Translations under genes and position numbers: made by a program | In this document: positions 54,130-63,382 of the stretch, one piece after another | How positions within the stretch are numbered: the stretch's first letter is position 1 | Layout: each line of letters begins with the position of its first letter | Source of the DNA: Romboutsia_E sp900604535 | GTDB lineage: Bacteria; Bacillota; Clostridia; Peptostreptococcales; Peptostreptococcaceae | Length of the DNA: 64,000 bases | NCBI RefSeq assembly: GCF_900604535.1 | Contig: NZ_UWOT01000005.1 | Span: forward strand, 1 to 64,000 | Direction of reading: 5' to 3' | Notes under the pieces: model-generated | What the model saw: only the letters and a program-made list of their open reading frames with translations | What the model was told of the DNA's origin: nothing | Databases searched by the model: none

Positions 54130-55086
54130 TTATTTTCCAAAATTTTTATTTATAAAAGTTAAAAAGTTTTTATATGAAATTTTTTCTATATCCTCATTTT
54201 TATATCCTCTATCTTTTAAAGCTGTTATGATATTTTTCGTTTTAGATGCATTTTCTAGTCCTTTTGTACATTCACCCTCATCTAAATTAAGATAATCACA
54301 ATAATCAAACCCAAAACATACAGCGTCTATTCCAATTAAATCAACCATGTAATCTATATGATTTATCAAACTATATAAGTCTCTTTTGTTATTATCATCA
54401 CTAATAAATCCAATATAACTATTTACTCCAATTATTCCATCTGTTTCTTTTATTAGTTTAATTTGCTCTTTTAATAAGTTTCTTTTTACATTACATAATT
54501 CTCTTGCATTAGAATGTGTAGCAATTATAGGCTTTGTACTAGTATTATATATATCATAAAAAGTTTTATCATTAGCATGGGATACATCTATAATTATTCC
54601 TAGATTTTCACACTCTTTTATAAAATCTTTACCCATTGGTTTTAGTCCATTATTACTATTACCCTTAACTCCAGTAGCAAGCTTATTTTCTTCATTCCAT
54701 GTTAAAGATGCAGTTCTTATTCCATAATCATAAATTTCCTTTACTTTATCTAATTTATCTTCTAAACTTTTAGCACCTTCTAGATGCATCATAGCTGTTA
54801 TTTTATTATCTTCTAATCCTTTAATATACTCTTCATAATTTTTTGCTATAACTAAGAAGCCTTTAGATAAATTAGCTTCTTCTTTTGCATAATCCATCAT
54901 TACTTTTAATCCTTCATAGTTATAGTATTTTTTTAGATATGGATCTTGCCAAAAAACAAAAATGCCTCCATTTACTCCTCCAGTTTTAAATTTATCTAAA
55001 TGGTATTTTCTTATAATATTACTTTCTTTACTTAATTTTTTACTTAATACATCAGAGAATATATCTGCATGAATATCTAGTATCAT
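54130..55086 (-). CDS. Membrane dipeptidase family protein (peptidase M19)
   Basis: 318 residues of the renal-dipeptidase amidohydrolase fold. Metal ligands: DIHAD near the start, the bridging glutamate in MMHLEGAKSL, DVSHAND, THSNARELC, and the final GFDYCDYLN. No signal peptide, so cytosolic. Hydrolyses dipeptides, possibly with D-residues. GGAGGTAAAATT precedes the ATG. Confidence 0.9.
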   Translation of the reverse strand: MILDIHADIFSDVLSKKLSKESNIIRKYHLDKFKTGGVNGGIFVFWQDPYLKKYYNYEGLKVMMDYAKEEANLSKGFLVIAKNYEEYIKGLEDNKITAMMHLEGAKSLEDKLDKVKEIYDYGIRTASLTWNEENKLATGVKGNSNNGLKPMGKDFIKECENLGIIIDVSHANDKTFYDIYNTSTKPIIATHSNARELCNVKRNLLKEQIKLIKETDGIIGVNSYIGFISDDNNKRDLYSLINHIDYMVDLIGIDAVCFGFDYCDYLNLDEGECTKGLENASKTKNIITALKDRGYKNEDIEKISYKNFLTFINKNFGK

Positions 55087-55133
55087 AATTTTACCTCCAT
55101 AACTTTACTACCTTCTATTATAAATATAAAAAT

Positions 55134-55167
55134 AGAGTAAGGTTCATACTATTTTCAACCTTACTCT
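55134..55167. terminator. Terminator of the TPR-membrane protein gene
   Basis: Perfect 11-bp arms 55134-55144 and 55157-55167, with ATTTTTAT following on the minus strand. Confidence 0.82.
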
Positions 55168-55174
55168 TTATTAT

Positions 55175-56548
55175 CTACTTTTCTTTTAAAATTTCTGAAA
55201 CCTTAGAGTTATTATACATACTGTTAGGTACTTCACTTCTTAATCCATAGAATATTTCTTTTGCTTTATCTAACTCACCATTATCATAATATAACATACC
55301 TAATTGATAATATGCATCATCATAATAATTTTCTTCTGGTGTATAAGTATATATATACTTTCTATAGTAAATTATAGCTTCTTCATCATTACCAAGCTTT
55401 TCATTTAAAAGGGCTACTTCATATATAGATGCTGATATAAATTTCTTACTTTTTCCATATTTAACAACACCTTTAAAGTATTCAATTGCGTCTTCATAGT
55501 TGCCTGACTTTTTAAGGCTAGTAGCTTTAGTATATAAAGTATCTTCATCTAATGAAGCTATCTCATTTTGAACTTGAGCTTCATCTAATACTTGAGTAGT
55601 CTCATCTAATTTTTTATTAGTTTCATTTAACTGTTCATTAGTTTCACTTAGTTGCTTATCTGTTTCGTTTAATTTTTCTTCTTTACTACTTAGCTCTGAA
55701 GTTAAACTTTCTATTTTTGCTTTATTATTGATATGATATATACCAACACCTACTGCTAAAAATGCTATAATTACATATGGTATAATATTCTTTTTGTTTG
55801 ATTTTTTACTTTTTTCTTGTACTGTATTTTCTTCTACTTTTTCAGTAATTAATGATTCTTCATTATCATTTTCAAAAATTGGATTATCCTTATCTACTTC
55901 TTTAAGTTTACTAAAATAGTAATCTTTCTTTTTTTCATTTCCTAACTTATTATAAAGTAAATAAAGAATAACATATGGTTCTATTAAGTCTGGATCTTCA
56001 TCTATAATATTGTCTAATATATGTATAGATTCTTGATTTAATTCTTCATTTATAAATCTTATAGAGTGATTATATCTACCTAAAAATACTTTAAAATCTT
56101 CTGATGATAGTATATCAACATATTTTCTTGAAAGTTCATTATTACCATAACAAAGAGCTGTATAAAAACTTTCAAAGGCTTTCGAAAAATCACATTTTAA
56201 AAGTTTTAACAAACCTCTTAAATTTAATATATCTACATCCTTAGGGTTTATTTCTAGAGCAGATTCAATTAATTCAACTGCTTTTGTTATATATCCTCTA
56301 TTAGCTAGTTCTAATGAGTTGTTGTAATCATTATATGACTTTAGCTTTATTTCCTTGGAAACTTCCTCGCTATTGCTTTTTAATTCATTTTGTAAATTAA
56401 GTATTGTTTCATCTTTATAGTTAGTAGTTACATAACTTTGTTTTAATGCCTTTAGCGTCTCATGTTCGTCTTCTTCTTCTATATTAAAAAATGTTAAATC
56501 ACTTTTTTCTTCTTCTACTAAAGATATGTCCATTGACTTTTTCGGCAT
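55175..56548 (-). CDS. Single-pass membrane protein with TPR repeats on both sides
   Basis: 457 residues. The N-terminal part (about 70-220) holds TPR-like helices (ALEINPKDVDILNLRGLLKLLKCDF). A lysine-rich stretch leads into one membrane helix (about 255-273), then a coiled coil (about 280-325, with repeated ETNEQLNETNKKLDETTQ), and a C-terminal TPR block (about 335-450: YEDAIEYFKGVVKYGKS, AIIYYRKYIYTYTPEENYYDDAYYQLG) resembling outer-membrane assembly or YbgF-type repeats. A scaffold role is likely. Function unknown. Confidence 0.82.
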   Translation of the reverse strand: MPKKSMDISLVEEEKSDLTFFNIEEEDEHETLKALKQSYVTTNYKDETILNLQNELKSNSEEVSKEIKLKSYNDYNNSLELANRGYITKAVELIESALEINPKDVDILNLRGLLKLLKCDFSKAFESFYTALCYGNNELSRKYVDILSSEDFKVFLGRYNHSIRFINEELNQESIHILDNIIDEDPDLIEPYVILYLLYNKLGNEKKKDYYFSKLKEVDKDNPIFENDNEESLITEKVEENTVQEKSKKSNKKNIIPYVIIAFLAVGVGIYHINNKAKIESLTSELSSKEEKLNETDKQLSETNEQLNETNKKLDETTQVLDEAQVQNEIASLDEDTLYTKATSLKKSGNYEDAIEYFKGVVKYGKSKKFISASIYEVALLNEKLGNDEEAIIYYRKYIYTYTPEENYYDDAYYQLGMLYYDNGELDKAKEIFYGLRSEVPNSMYNNSKVSEILKEK

Positions 56549-56679
56549 GTTAAGTATGTCTATTTTATATTATTACCTAAAATAACAATCGCCTCCAATC
56601 TATTCTTCATTATATAAAGATAACATATTTATCATAGTTAGTCAAAACTATACATTTTTTGCTATTTAATTGTCATTAA

Positions 56680-58062
56680 CTACAATATATCAAATGATTT
56701 TTTTAATAATTCTAATGCTTTTTTACTATATGGAGGATACTTAAACGGTATATCTATAGATGATGCTTTTAATATTGTTTTTTCATGAGTAAATGCATCA
56801 AAACTTCTTTTTCCATGATAAGAACCAATTCCACTATTACCTATCCCCCCAAAAGGAGCATTTTGATTAGAAATATGCATTATTGTGTCATTTACACATC
56901 CACCACCAAACGAAAATTTATTTATAATAGTATCTTCAAAGTTTTTATCATTAGTAAATACATAAAAAGCAAGTGGATTTCTATTTTTTTCTATTATTTC
57001 ATCTAAATCACTTATCTTCTCAAACTCCATTACTGGAATTATTGGACCAAATATTTCTTCTTGCATTACATCATCCATAAGTTCAACTTTATCCAATATA
57101 GTTGGCTCTATCTTTAGTTTAATTTCATCATATTTTCCACCATAAACTACTTTATCATAATTTATTAAGTTTAATATTCTGTTAAAATGCTTTTTATTTA
57201 TTATTCCAGCATAATCATCGCTTTTTATAGGACTTACTCCATAAAATTCATTTATATATTTTTTCATAGCTTCTATAAGCTTGTCTTTAATTTTTGTATG
57301 GGCAATTATATAATCAGGAGCTATACAAGTCTGACCTGCATTTAATAATTTTCCCCATACTATTTTTTTAGCACTTTTATCTATGTCACAATTCTTATCT
57401 ACTACACATGGACTTTTACCACCAAGCTCTAAGGTAGTTGGCGTTAAATTTTTAGATGCAGCTTCCATAACGATTTTTCCAACAGCAGGGCTTCCTGTAA
57501 AGAATATATAATCAAATTTTTTACTTAGTAAGTATTTATTTGTTTCTATATATCCTTCTACTACTGCTATATACTCTTTGTTAAAATACTCTTCTATCAT
57601 ATCCTTTATAACTTTTGATGTATTAAAAGACAACTCTGATGGTTTTATAATTGCACAGTTACCTGATATAATAGCTCCTATTAATGGAGATATGCAAAGA
57701 TAAAAAGGATAATTCCAAGGAGACATTATTAAACAAACTCCATATGGTTGCTTGTATATATATGTTTTTGCTCCAGGGTTTGTAAGAGGTGTTTTTACTT
57801 TTTGTGGTGATGACCATTTTTTTATTTTATTTCTTACATGCTTTATCTCTGATAAAGTTATTCCTATTTCCGTTTCATAAACTTCAAATTCACATTTATT
57901 AAAATCCTTTTTAATAGCTTCTATAATTTTAGACTCATATTTTTTTATTGCTTTTTTTAAAATATCAAGTTGTTTTATTCTAAAGCTTACATCTTTAGTA
58001 ATCTGACTATCAAAGTATTTATTTTGTAAATCTAATAATTCATCTATTTCATTAAATATCAT
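56680..58062 (-). CDS. Aldehyde dehydrogenase (class 3 / YwdH-like)
   Basis: 460 residues. Cofactor site MSPWNYPFYLCISPL, TGSPAVGKIVMEAA, the general-base glutamate in TLELGGKSPCVVD, the catalytic cysteine in NAGQTCIAPDY, and EEIFGPIIPV. Class-3-type length, without a C-terminal membrane tail that I can see. Oxidises fatty or aromatic aldehydes. AAGGAGAA precedes the ATG. A small Fis-type regulator lies directly upstream on the same strand behind its own terminator. Confidence 0.93.
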   Translation of the reverse strand: MIFNEIDELLDLQNKYFDSQITKDVSFRIKQLDILKKAIKKYESKIIEAIKKDFNKCEFEVYETEIGITLSEIKHVRNKIKKWSSPQKVKTPLTNPGAKTYIYKQPYGVCLIMSPWNYPFYLCISPLIGAIISGNCAIIKPSELSFNTSKVIKDMIEEYFNKEYIAVVEGYIETNKYLLSKKFDYIFFTGSPAVGKIVMEAASKNLTPTTLELGGKSPCVVDKNCDIDKSAKKIVWGKLLNAGQTCIAPDYIIAHTKIKDKLIEAMKKYINEFYGVSPIKSDDYAGIINKKHFNRILNLINYDKVVYGGKYDEIKLKIEPTILDKVELMDDVMQEEIFGPIIPVMEFEKISDLDEIIEKNRNPLAFYVFTNDKNFEDTIINKFSFGGGCVNDTIMHISNQNAPFGGIGNSGIGSYHGKRSFDAFTHEKTILKASSIDIPFKYPPYSKKALELLKKSFDIL

Positions 58063-58096
58063 TATTTTATTCTCCTTATAGATATATATAATAAAT

Positions 58097-58136
58097 GGTA
58101 TGTCATAAAATGTAATTTAACATTTTATAACATACC
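58097..58136. terminator. Stem-loop terminator of the regulator gene
   Basis: Arms of 17 bp with one mismatch (58097-58113 and 58120-58136) and a 6-nt loop. Confidence 0.78.
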
Positions 58137-58141
58137 TACTT

Positions 58142-58732
58142 TTATTTTATGTTATATTTTTTTACTTTTCTATATAGTGTTGCTATACCTATATCTAATG
58201 CATCTGCAACTTTTTTCATACATTCTGTATTACTACCATACTTTTTTATTGCCTTTTCTATAGCTTCTTTTTCTAAATCATCCATAGTTTTAACTTCTTC
58301 TTTATACATCTCATCTAATTTAAATGATATTAAATCAGACATTCTAGATATAAATTCAGTTAAGTCTTCATTTTTAGAAATAAATTTATTTTTTTGCACT
58401 TCATCAAATGCTGCTATACCTAATAGTCCAAGTATTTCATTCCCTAACTTTACTGGAGTACATATGTCAGCAAGCTCTTTACATTGATTTTTATAACAAC
58501 ACTTGTTACATTCATTATCTATTTCTTTATTTATTAAGTAAGATTTTCCTTCTGTAAGAACTTTATAATATACAGTTTCTTCTGATATTTTTTCACCTAT
58601 TTTATCTTTAAATACTCCTGTTCCTGCAATTCTTATAAGATCTTTAGTGACTAATGTTACATCTACATCTAGAACACTTGAAATATTTTCACAAATACTT
58701 TGGATGTAATTGGTTATATCATTTAAATTCAA
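58142..58732 (-). CDS. Fis-type regulator with cysteine-rich sensor domain, lacking an AAA+ module
   Basis: About 196 residues. The N-terminal sensor domain (about 5-130; VLDVDVTLVTKDLIRIAGTG, then CNKCCYKNQCKELADICTP) resembles the input domain of clostridial sigma-54 activators. The C-terminus (about 150-196) is a Fis-type helix-turn-helix (KVADALDIGIATLYRKVKKY). The central AAA+ ATPase of such activators is absent. The cysteines could bind an iron-sulfur cluster. The start is set at TTG 58732, with GGGAGG 6 nt upstream; a TTG eleven codons earlier has no binding site. Confidence 0.78.
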   Translation of the reverse strand: MNLNDITNYIQSICENISSVLDVDVTLVTKDLIRIAGTGVFKDKIGEKISEETVYYKVLTEGKSYLINKEIDNECNKCCYKNQCKELADICTPVKLGNEILGLLGIAAFDEVQKNKFISKNEDLTEFISRMSDLISFKLDEMYKEEVKTMDDLEKEAIEKAIKKYGSNTECMKKVADALDIGIATLYRKVKKYNIK

Positions 58733-58768
58733 ATTAATACCTCCCAATATCTTTATATTAAACAAACT

Positions 58769-60265
58769 TTACTGAGTTACATTTTCTGTATTTACTTGTT
58801 CATTGTTATTCTGCTCTAAGCTCGTATTTTCTTGATCAGATGTAGTTGACTCTTGAGTACCTTCTTGTGGATTATTCACATTTTCATCCTTATTAGTTTC
58901 TTCTTTATTAACGTCCTCTTTATTGGTCTCTTGTTCAATTTCTTTAGTACCAACAGCTACAACTTTTTGCTTTTTAGGGTAATATGATGTATATATTTTT
59001 TCCTTTTTAATTACATTACCTTCATTATCCTTATATATTCTATATGTTGATACAGTGTATCCGTCTCTACCTTTTTCTATTACTTCTTCTTTACCTTTTT
59101 CTATAGTAGGGTCTTCTATAGTTTTTACATTAGCTTCTGATACTGAATCTATATTTGTCTGAATTTCTATATTTTGTTTATCTTTATTACTTCCATAGAT
59201 TTCAGTTACAAGTGTACTTCCATAAACATAGCTTTTTAGATAAACAGGTTCAGTTAAATTATTTTTAAATACAAAGTCTACTCCACTATCTGTAACTGTT
59301 GCATCTCTACCTTTAGGAACATACGATGATGGAATTGTATGATTTCTTAGTTCAACAATTTCAAGTCCAGCATATAATACTGAGTTATATAGTGTAGATG
59401 ATAATTGGCATACACCACCACCCATTCCATTTTGTAACTCTCCTTCTACTATTACTGGTGCATTATTATATCCATTACTAGCTGTATAAGGTCCAGTTTC
59501 ATCAACATATGAAAACTCATCTCCTGGCATCATTAAAAAGTTATTCATTTTTTCCGCTGCAATTTTTATATTCGATATACGACCTGCTGATGATCCTTTT
59601 ATAGCAGTTGTGTATCTACCTAGTATAGTATTTACATTAACTAAATCTGATTTAGTTATAGTAGGTTCAACTTCATTAACAACAAGTTCATCAGATAAAA
59701 TACCATTTTGTAAATTTACTTTTATTTTATTTAAACTATTTTCTATATCTAATTCTAATCCCTTTGAATCATCAGTCACTGTTATATTATTTCCACTTAT
59801 ATTTAATGTTGAATTTTTCATTTCAATATCTATCTCATCTTTTATTTTTTCTAATTTTGATTTCAACTTATCTTCATTATAATTTACAACCATATCTATT
59901 GCATTTTTACTTCCAAAATTAGTTTTTATAGTTTTAGATAAACTATCAAGTATATTATTATCTCTGTTAAAATTATACGCTCTTTCTATAGTCTCATCAA
60001 AGTTATAGCTTGCATCTACTTCACTAGGAGCTACACTCCATTGTTTATCATTAAAAGATAATTTTATTATACCTATGTTTAATTTATCCTTTAATATAGA
60101 CTTAGCCTCATCTTTCGTTAAATTTCCAATATTAATATCTCCAATATAAGTGTTTTTAGCTATTTTATCTCCATTTATCTGAGTGTACATTATTCCGATA
60201 AATAAAATTAAAGTAGCCACTATAATTCCTATTGCAATATATACATTATTTTTTGCTTTATGCAT
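58769..60265 (-). CDS. VanW family protein with G5 domain
   Basis: 498 residues. An N-terminal membrane anchor (about 9-28), a YoaR/peptidoglycan-binding-like region (about 40-150; SFNDKQWSVAPSEV), the VanW domain (about 225-350; NNFLMMPGDEFSYVDETGPYT, GGGVCQLSSTLYN, RNHTIPSSYVP), a G5 domain (about 370-430) and a low-complexity tail rich in N, Q, E and T. Extracellular, wall-associated protein. VanW proteins lie near glycopeptide-resistance genes elsewhere, but none are seen here. Confidence 0.9.
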   Translation of the reverse strand: MHKAKNNVYIAIGIIVATLILFIGIMYTQINGDKIAKNTYIGDINIGNLTKDEAKSILKDKLNIGIIKLSFNDKQWSVAPSEVDASYNFDETIERAYNFNRDNNILDSLSKTIKTNFGSKNAIDMVVNYNEDKLKSKLEKIKDEIDIEMKNSTLNISGNNITVTDDSKGLELDIENSLNKIKVNLQNGILSDELVVNEVEPTITKSDLVNVNTILGRYTTAIKGSSAGRISNIKIAAEKMNNFLMMPGDEFSYVDETGPYTASNGYNNAPVIVEGELQNGMGGGVCQLSSTLYNSVLYAGLEIVELRNHTIPSSYVPKGRDATVTDSGVDFVFKNNLTEPVYLKSYVYGSTLVTEIYGSNKDKQNIEIQTNIDSVSEANVKTIEDPTIEKGKEEVIEKGRDGYTVSTYRIYKDNEGNVIKKEKIYTSYYPKKQKVVAVGTKEIEQETNKEDVNKEETNKDENVNNPQEGTQESTTSDQENTSLEQNNNEQVNTENVTQ

Positions 60266-60357
60266 AACTACGTCTCCTCTAAATTTTATTACTAATTTAT
60301 ATATTTACCAATTAATACAAAATATCCTCTATTTTTATTATTTTATACAATTATTAA

Positions 60358-60375
60358 AGCGTGTATAAACACGCT
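60358..60375 (-). terminator. Short GC-rich hairpin after the TPR-membrane gene
   Basis: Perfect 7-bp arms AGCGTGT/ACACGCT (60358-60364 and 60369-60375), directly following the stop codon. The T-tract on the minus strand is poor. Confidence 0.55.
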
Positions 60376-61767
60376 CTAATAATTTACAATCTCATCATTA
60401 GATACAAAATAGATTTTTTTTGTATACATATCTATGAGATATAATTCTTTTTTCTTAAATATACCTTTATTGACAACAGCATAATAATAAACGCTATTGT
60501 TATTCTTTATAAAGTTATCTACTAAATCTTTATTTTTTGTATACTTACTACTATCTTCTTTTGAAACAATATCTATATTTTTAAATGATTCGTCTTTTTC
60601 TTTTAATTTATTTTCTAATTCAAATCTACATTCGCCTTCACTTAAAGCAAATCTAAACTCTCCGCTACTTATAATCTTAAAAAAACCATCACTATAAGAT
60701 GTATTATAATCTTTTTCACTTGATTTATAAGAATATATCTTTCTAGTCTTTGCATCAATTAGTATTTCATCTATTAATTTATCATATTTACAAATTTCTA
60801 CATAATAGAATTTATTACCATTTATCATTTGTTGATAAGAGTTTATAGTAATTCCATCTTTATTTGTTCCCATTTTTTTTGTTATTAAGTTTATAATATC
60901 ATCTTGCGTCATAGTGTATAAAGATAGATTTTCTTGATACTTACTTTCTAATTCAGATATCTTCTCATCATCACTATAGTACTTCTTTAAATATTCTATA
61001 TACTTAATAGCTTCATCATAGTTTCCATTTTCATTAGCATAACTAGCTTGTTGTATGTAATAATTATACATAGAACTTATACATTCTTCTTTTGCTGCTT
61101 TTGCTAATTTATAATATTTCTTATCTTCTTCTAAAACTTTATCATAACCCTGTATAGCTTCATAATATTTCTTTACTTGTTGATTTTTAGTTGCTTCATT
61201 ATAAACATTTCTAGATTCATAATAATTTTTTATTTTTTGAGTGTACTCATCTAATTCATCATTCATATTATTTAATGTTGATGATATACTTAAGTAAGAA
61301 AGTGCTACATCATAATTTATATTTTCTTCTATATACATTTCTTCAACTCTTTTTGATTGCTCTATTATACTATCAATATTTATATTAATATTATCTAACG
61401 CATTTACAGTATTTATTAAACCTATATATTGTTCTTTGTTTATTTGTCCATTTACATATTTGTCACCATTATTTATAATTACAGAATTTATTTTTTTAGA
61501 TGCAGATTTATTAAATCTACTCATCTTCGATCCTGAAAAATCTGACTTTAAAGTTTCATAATAATCATATGCAATTTGATATTTTCTTGATTCTATATTC
61601 TTTACTAAGTGATCTACTTCTTTACTTATACTCATTTCATCACTACTAATAAAGAATACGACTATTAGTGCAATAAAGGCTAATACAGATAATAAAAGTT
61701 TAGTTATATTACCTCTATTGTTGTCTATAAAATCAGCAAATTTATCAAACAATTCTTTAAACTTCAT
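60376..61767 (-). CDS. Membrane-anchored protein with helical (TPR-like) repeats, unknown function
   Basis: 463 residues. A short cytoplasmic N-terminus, one membrane helix (about 24-42), then an extracytoplasmic region of paired helices resembling TPR or SEL repeats (about 50-285; AIQGYDKVLEEDKKYYKLAKAA, ASYANENGNYDEAIKYIEYLKKYY) and a C-terminal beta-rich domain (about 300-463) without a name I know. AAAGGGAAA precedes the ATG. Resembles the TPR-membrane protein at 55.2-56.5 kb in plan but not in sequence. Confidence 0.75.
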   Translation of the reverse strand: MKFKELFDKFADFIDNNRGNITKLLLSVLAFIALIVVFFISSDEMSISKEVDHLVKNIESRKYQIAYDYYETLKSDFSGSKMSRFNKSASKKINSVIINNGDKYVNGQINKEQYIGLINTVNALDNININIDSIIEQSKRVEEMYIEENINYDVALSYLSISSTLNNMNDELDEYTQKIKNYYESRNVYNEATKNQQVKKYYEAIQGYDKVLEEDKKYYKLAKAAKEECISSMYNYYIQQASYANENGNYDEAIKYIEYLKKYYSDDEKISELESKYQENLSLYTMTQDDIINLITKKMGTNKDGITINSYQQMINGNKFYYVEICKYDKLIDEILIDAKTRKIYSYKSSEKDYNTSYSDGFFKIISSGEFRFALSEGECRFELENKLKEKDESFKNIDIVSKEDSSKYTKNKDLVDNFIKNNNSVYYYAVVNKGIFKKKELYLIDMYTKKIYFVSNDEIVNY

Positions 61768-61929
61768 TACTTTTCCCTTTCTATGTCTATAATATTATTA
61801 TTTATATTTGCCTTATACTTTTATTATCTATTATACCATAATCTTTCTATTTATTTACATTTAAAAACAATATAGTATAAATATATTAATAATACTACAT
61901 TTTTTTGATATTGATTTTTAAGACAACAT

Positions 61930-62706
61930 TTATATAGATTTTATGAACATTATACTAATATCATCATACCCTTTATTTTTACTTAAATTATCTAAATGTT
62001 GTTTATAATTATTTTCAAGCCAAAACTTAGAAAATACATTTTTATTATACATTAATATAGTGTCATTCAAGTCATTAATCATGTCTTTATAATTATTAAA
62101 TGAATCATAAAATCCATCACTAAAAAGAATAATATAGTCATTTTTATTTTCATCATTAATTTCCTCTATATAGTACTCTATATATCTATAAGACTCATTA
62201 TTACTTAATGAGTTAACAAAATAATTATTATTCATTCCTAGAACTTTAATATATTTATTATTTTTCCTTATTAAAATATAACTATCCCCTATATTAAAGT
62301 ATAATCTAAAACTATCACAAATTAATGCTAAAACCAATGTAGTTGCATATTTAGAATACTCAGTTCTAAATACAACAGGTCTACTTTGTTTAAAGTGATT
62401 ATTTACTAACTCTAGCCACTTTATATATATTTTTTGTTGTATTTTACTATTAACTAAATCATTTTTTATGTTATCTAGTTTATATCCATTTTCTTTTATA
62501 TAGTTCTCTAAAACGTAAATTCCTGCATCACAAGCTAATTTTGATCCTATATGGCTATATTCAAAAAAATCACTACTATGTCCATCTGCTAATGAACATA
62601 TTATCCCACCTTTAATTTTTTTATACTTACAATAATCTTGTGATTCCTTACCTTTTAATATATTTTTATATCCAACTACACTTCTGTAGAAAACATCAAA
62701 TTCCAT
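61930..62706 (-). CDS. PP2C-like serine/threonine phosphatase
   Basis: 258 residues of the PP2C/SpoIIE fold, short form. Motifs: SQDYCKYKKIKGGIICSLADGHSSD (metal-binding aspartates), ATTLVLALICDSFRLYFNIGDS, IILFSDGFYDSF and GYDDISIMFI. The fold and metal residues look complete although divergent from PrpC. No partner kinase is encoded in the window. AGGAGGTAGGAG precedes the ATG. Confidence 0.85.
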   Translation of the reverse strand: MEFDVFYRSVVGYKNILKGKESQDYCKYKKIKGGIICSLADGHSSDFFEYSHIGSKLACDAGIYVLENYIKENGYKLDNIKNDLVNSKIQQKIYIKWLELVNNHFKQSRPVVFRTEYSKYATTLVLALICDSFRLYFNIGDSYILIRKNNKYIKVLGMNNNYFVNSLSNNESYRYIEYYIEEINDENKNDYIILFSDGFYDSFNNYKDMINDLNDTILMYNKNVFSKFWLENNYKQHLDNLSKNKGYDDISIMFIKSI

Positions 62707-62780
62707 CTCCTACCTCCTAAAATACTTCTTATTTATTTTTTATTATTTTTAAGTAGAAACTATTCTCCATTTATAATAAA

Positions 62781-62832
62781 AATAGGACTACAAACAATAC
62801 TTGATGATATCAATATCGTTTATAGTCCTATT
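62781..62832. terminator. Stem-loop terminator between the small membrane protein and phosphatase genes
   Basis: Arms of 19 bp (62781-62799 and 62814-62832) with two G-U pairs, followed on the minus strand by TTTTATT. It ends the small membrane-protein gene upstream. Confidence 0.75.
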
Positions 62833-62896
62833 CTTACATCCTCACTAATCATTAAATTTAACGTCATTAAATTTATATAATTCTCATTATGCATTC

Positions 62897-63178
62897 TTAT
62901 GATACTTTTCTTCTTGATATATTTTGATTTTGCTTTTTCTTGTTGACTACCTTTTTAGCAACCCTAGCTTGAGGTACTCTTCTTTTCTTAGCAAATATAC
63001 GATTTATATTGCATAAAAATAAAGTCCCGAATAGTGCTAAACTTCCAAAGCTGAAAAGCATAAAATAATATCCAATTCCAACAACTACTCCCATAAAAAG
63101 GTTAGAAATAAACAGCGTAGAAGTTACAAAAAAACATATCATAGGTGACATAATAAGTATTTGTACCAATCTTTTCAA
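62897..63178 (-). CDS. Small membrane protein with basic C-terminal tail
   Basis: About 93 residues. Two to three hydrophobic helices (about 6-30, 32-60) are followed by a strongly basic tail (AKKRRVPQARVAKKVVNKKKQ). I prefer the TTG start at 63178, which has GGGGTGAG 4-5 nt upstream; an in-frame start at 63211 lies before that site. Function unknown. Its tail would face the cytoplasm and could bind nucleic acid or membrane lipids. Confidence 0.6.
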   Translation of the reverse strand: MKRLVQILIMSPMICFFVTSTLFISNLFMGVVVGIGYYFMLFSFGSLALFGTLFLCNINRIFAKKRRVPQARVAKKVVNKKKQNQNISRRKVS

Positions 63179-63382
63179 ACTACTCACCCCTATAATTACA
63201 ATTTTTAACACATTTATTCATAATTAACTATACCAAATTTATCTAAAAATAGCAATTATTATTGTACATTTTTGTTGTATATAACAGACTTACACTACTT
63301 ACTATTATAACCTGTAACATAAACATCTATTTATTAATACTATAAAATAGATTATATTTTATTGAATTAAGGGGTGATTTAT

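Noticed and set aside
58769..60265. VanW gene as part of a vancomycin resistance cluster
   Set aside because: No vanH, vanA-type ligase, vanX or vanRS genes are nearby, and VanW/G5 proteins are common in Clostridia without resistance.
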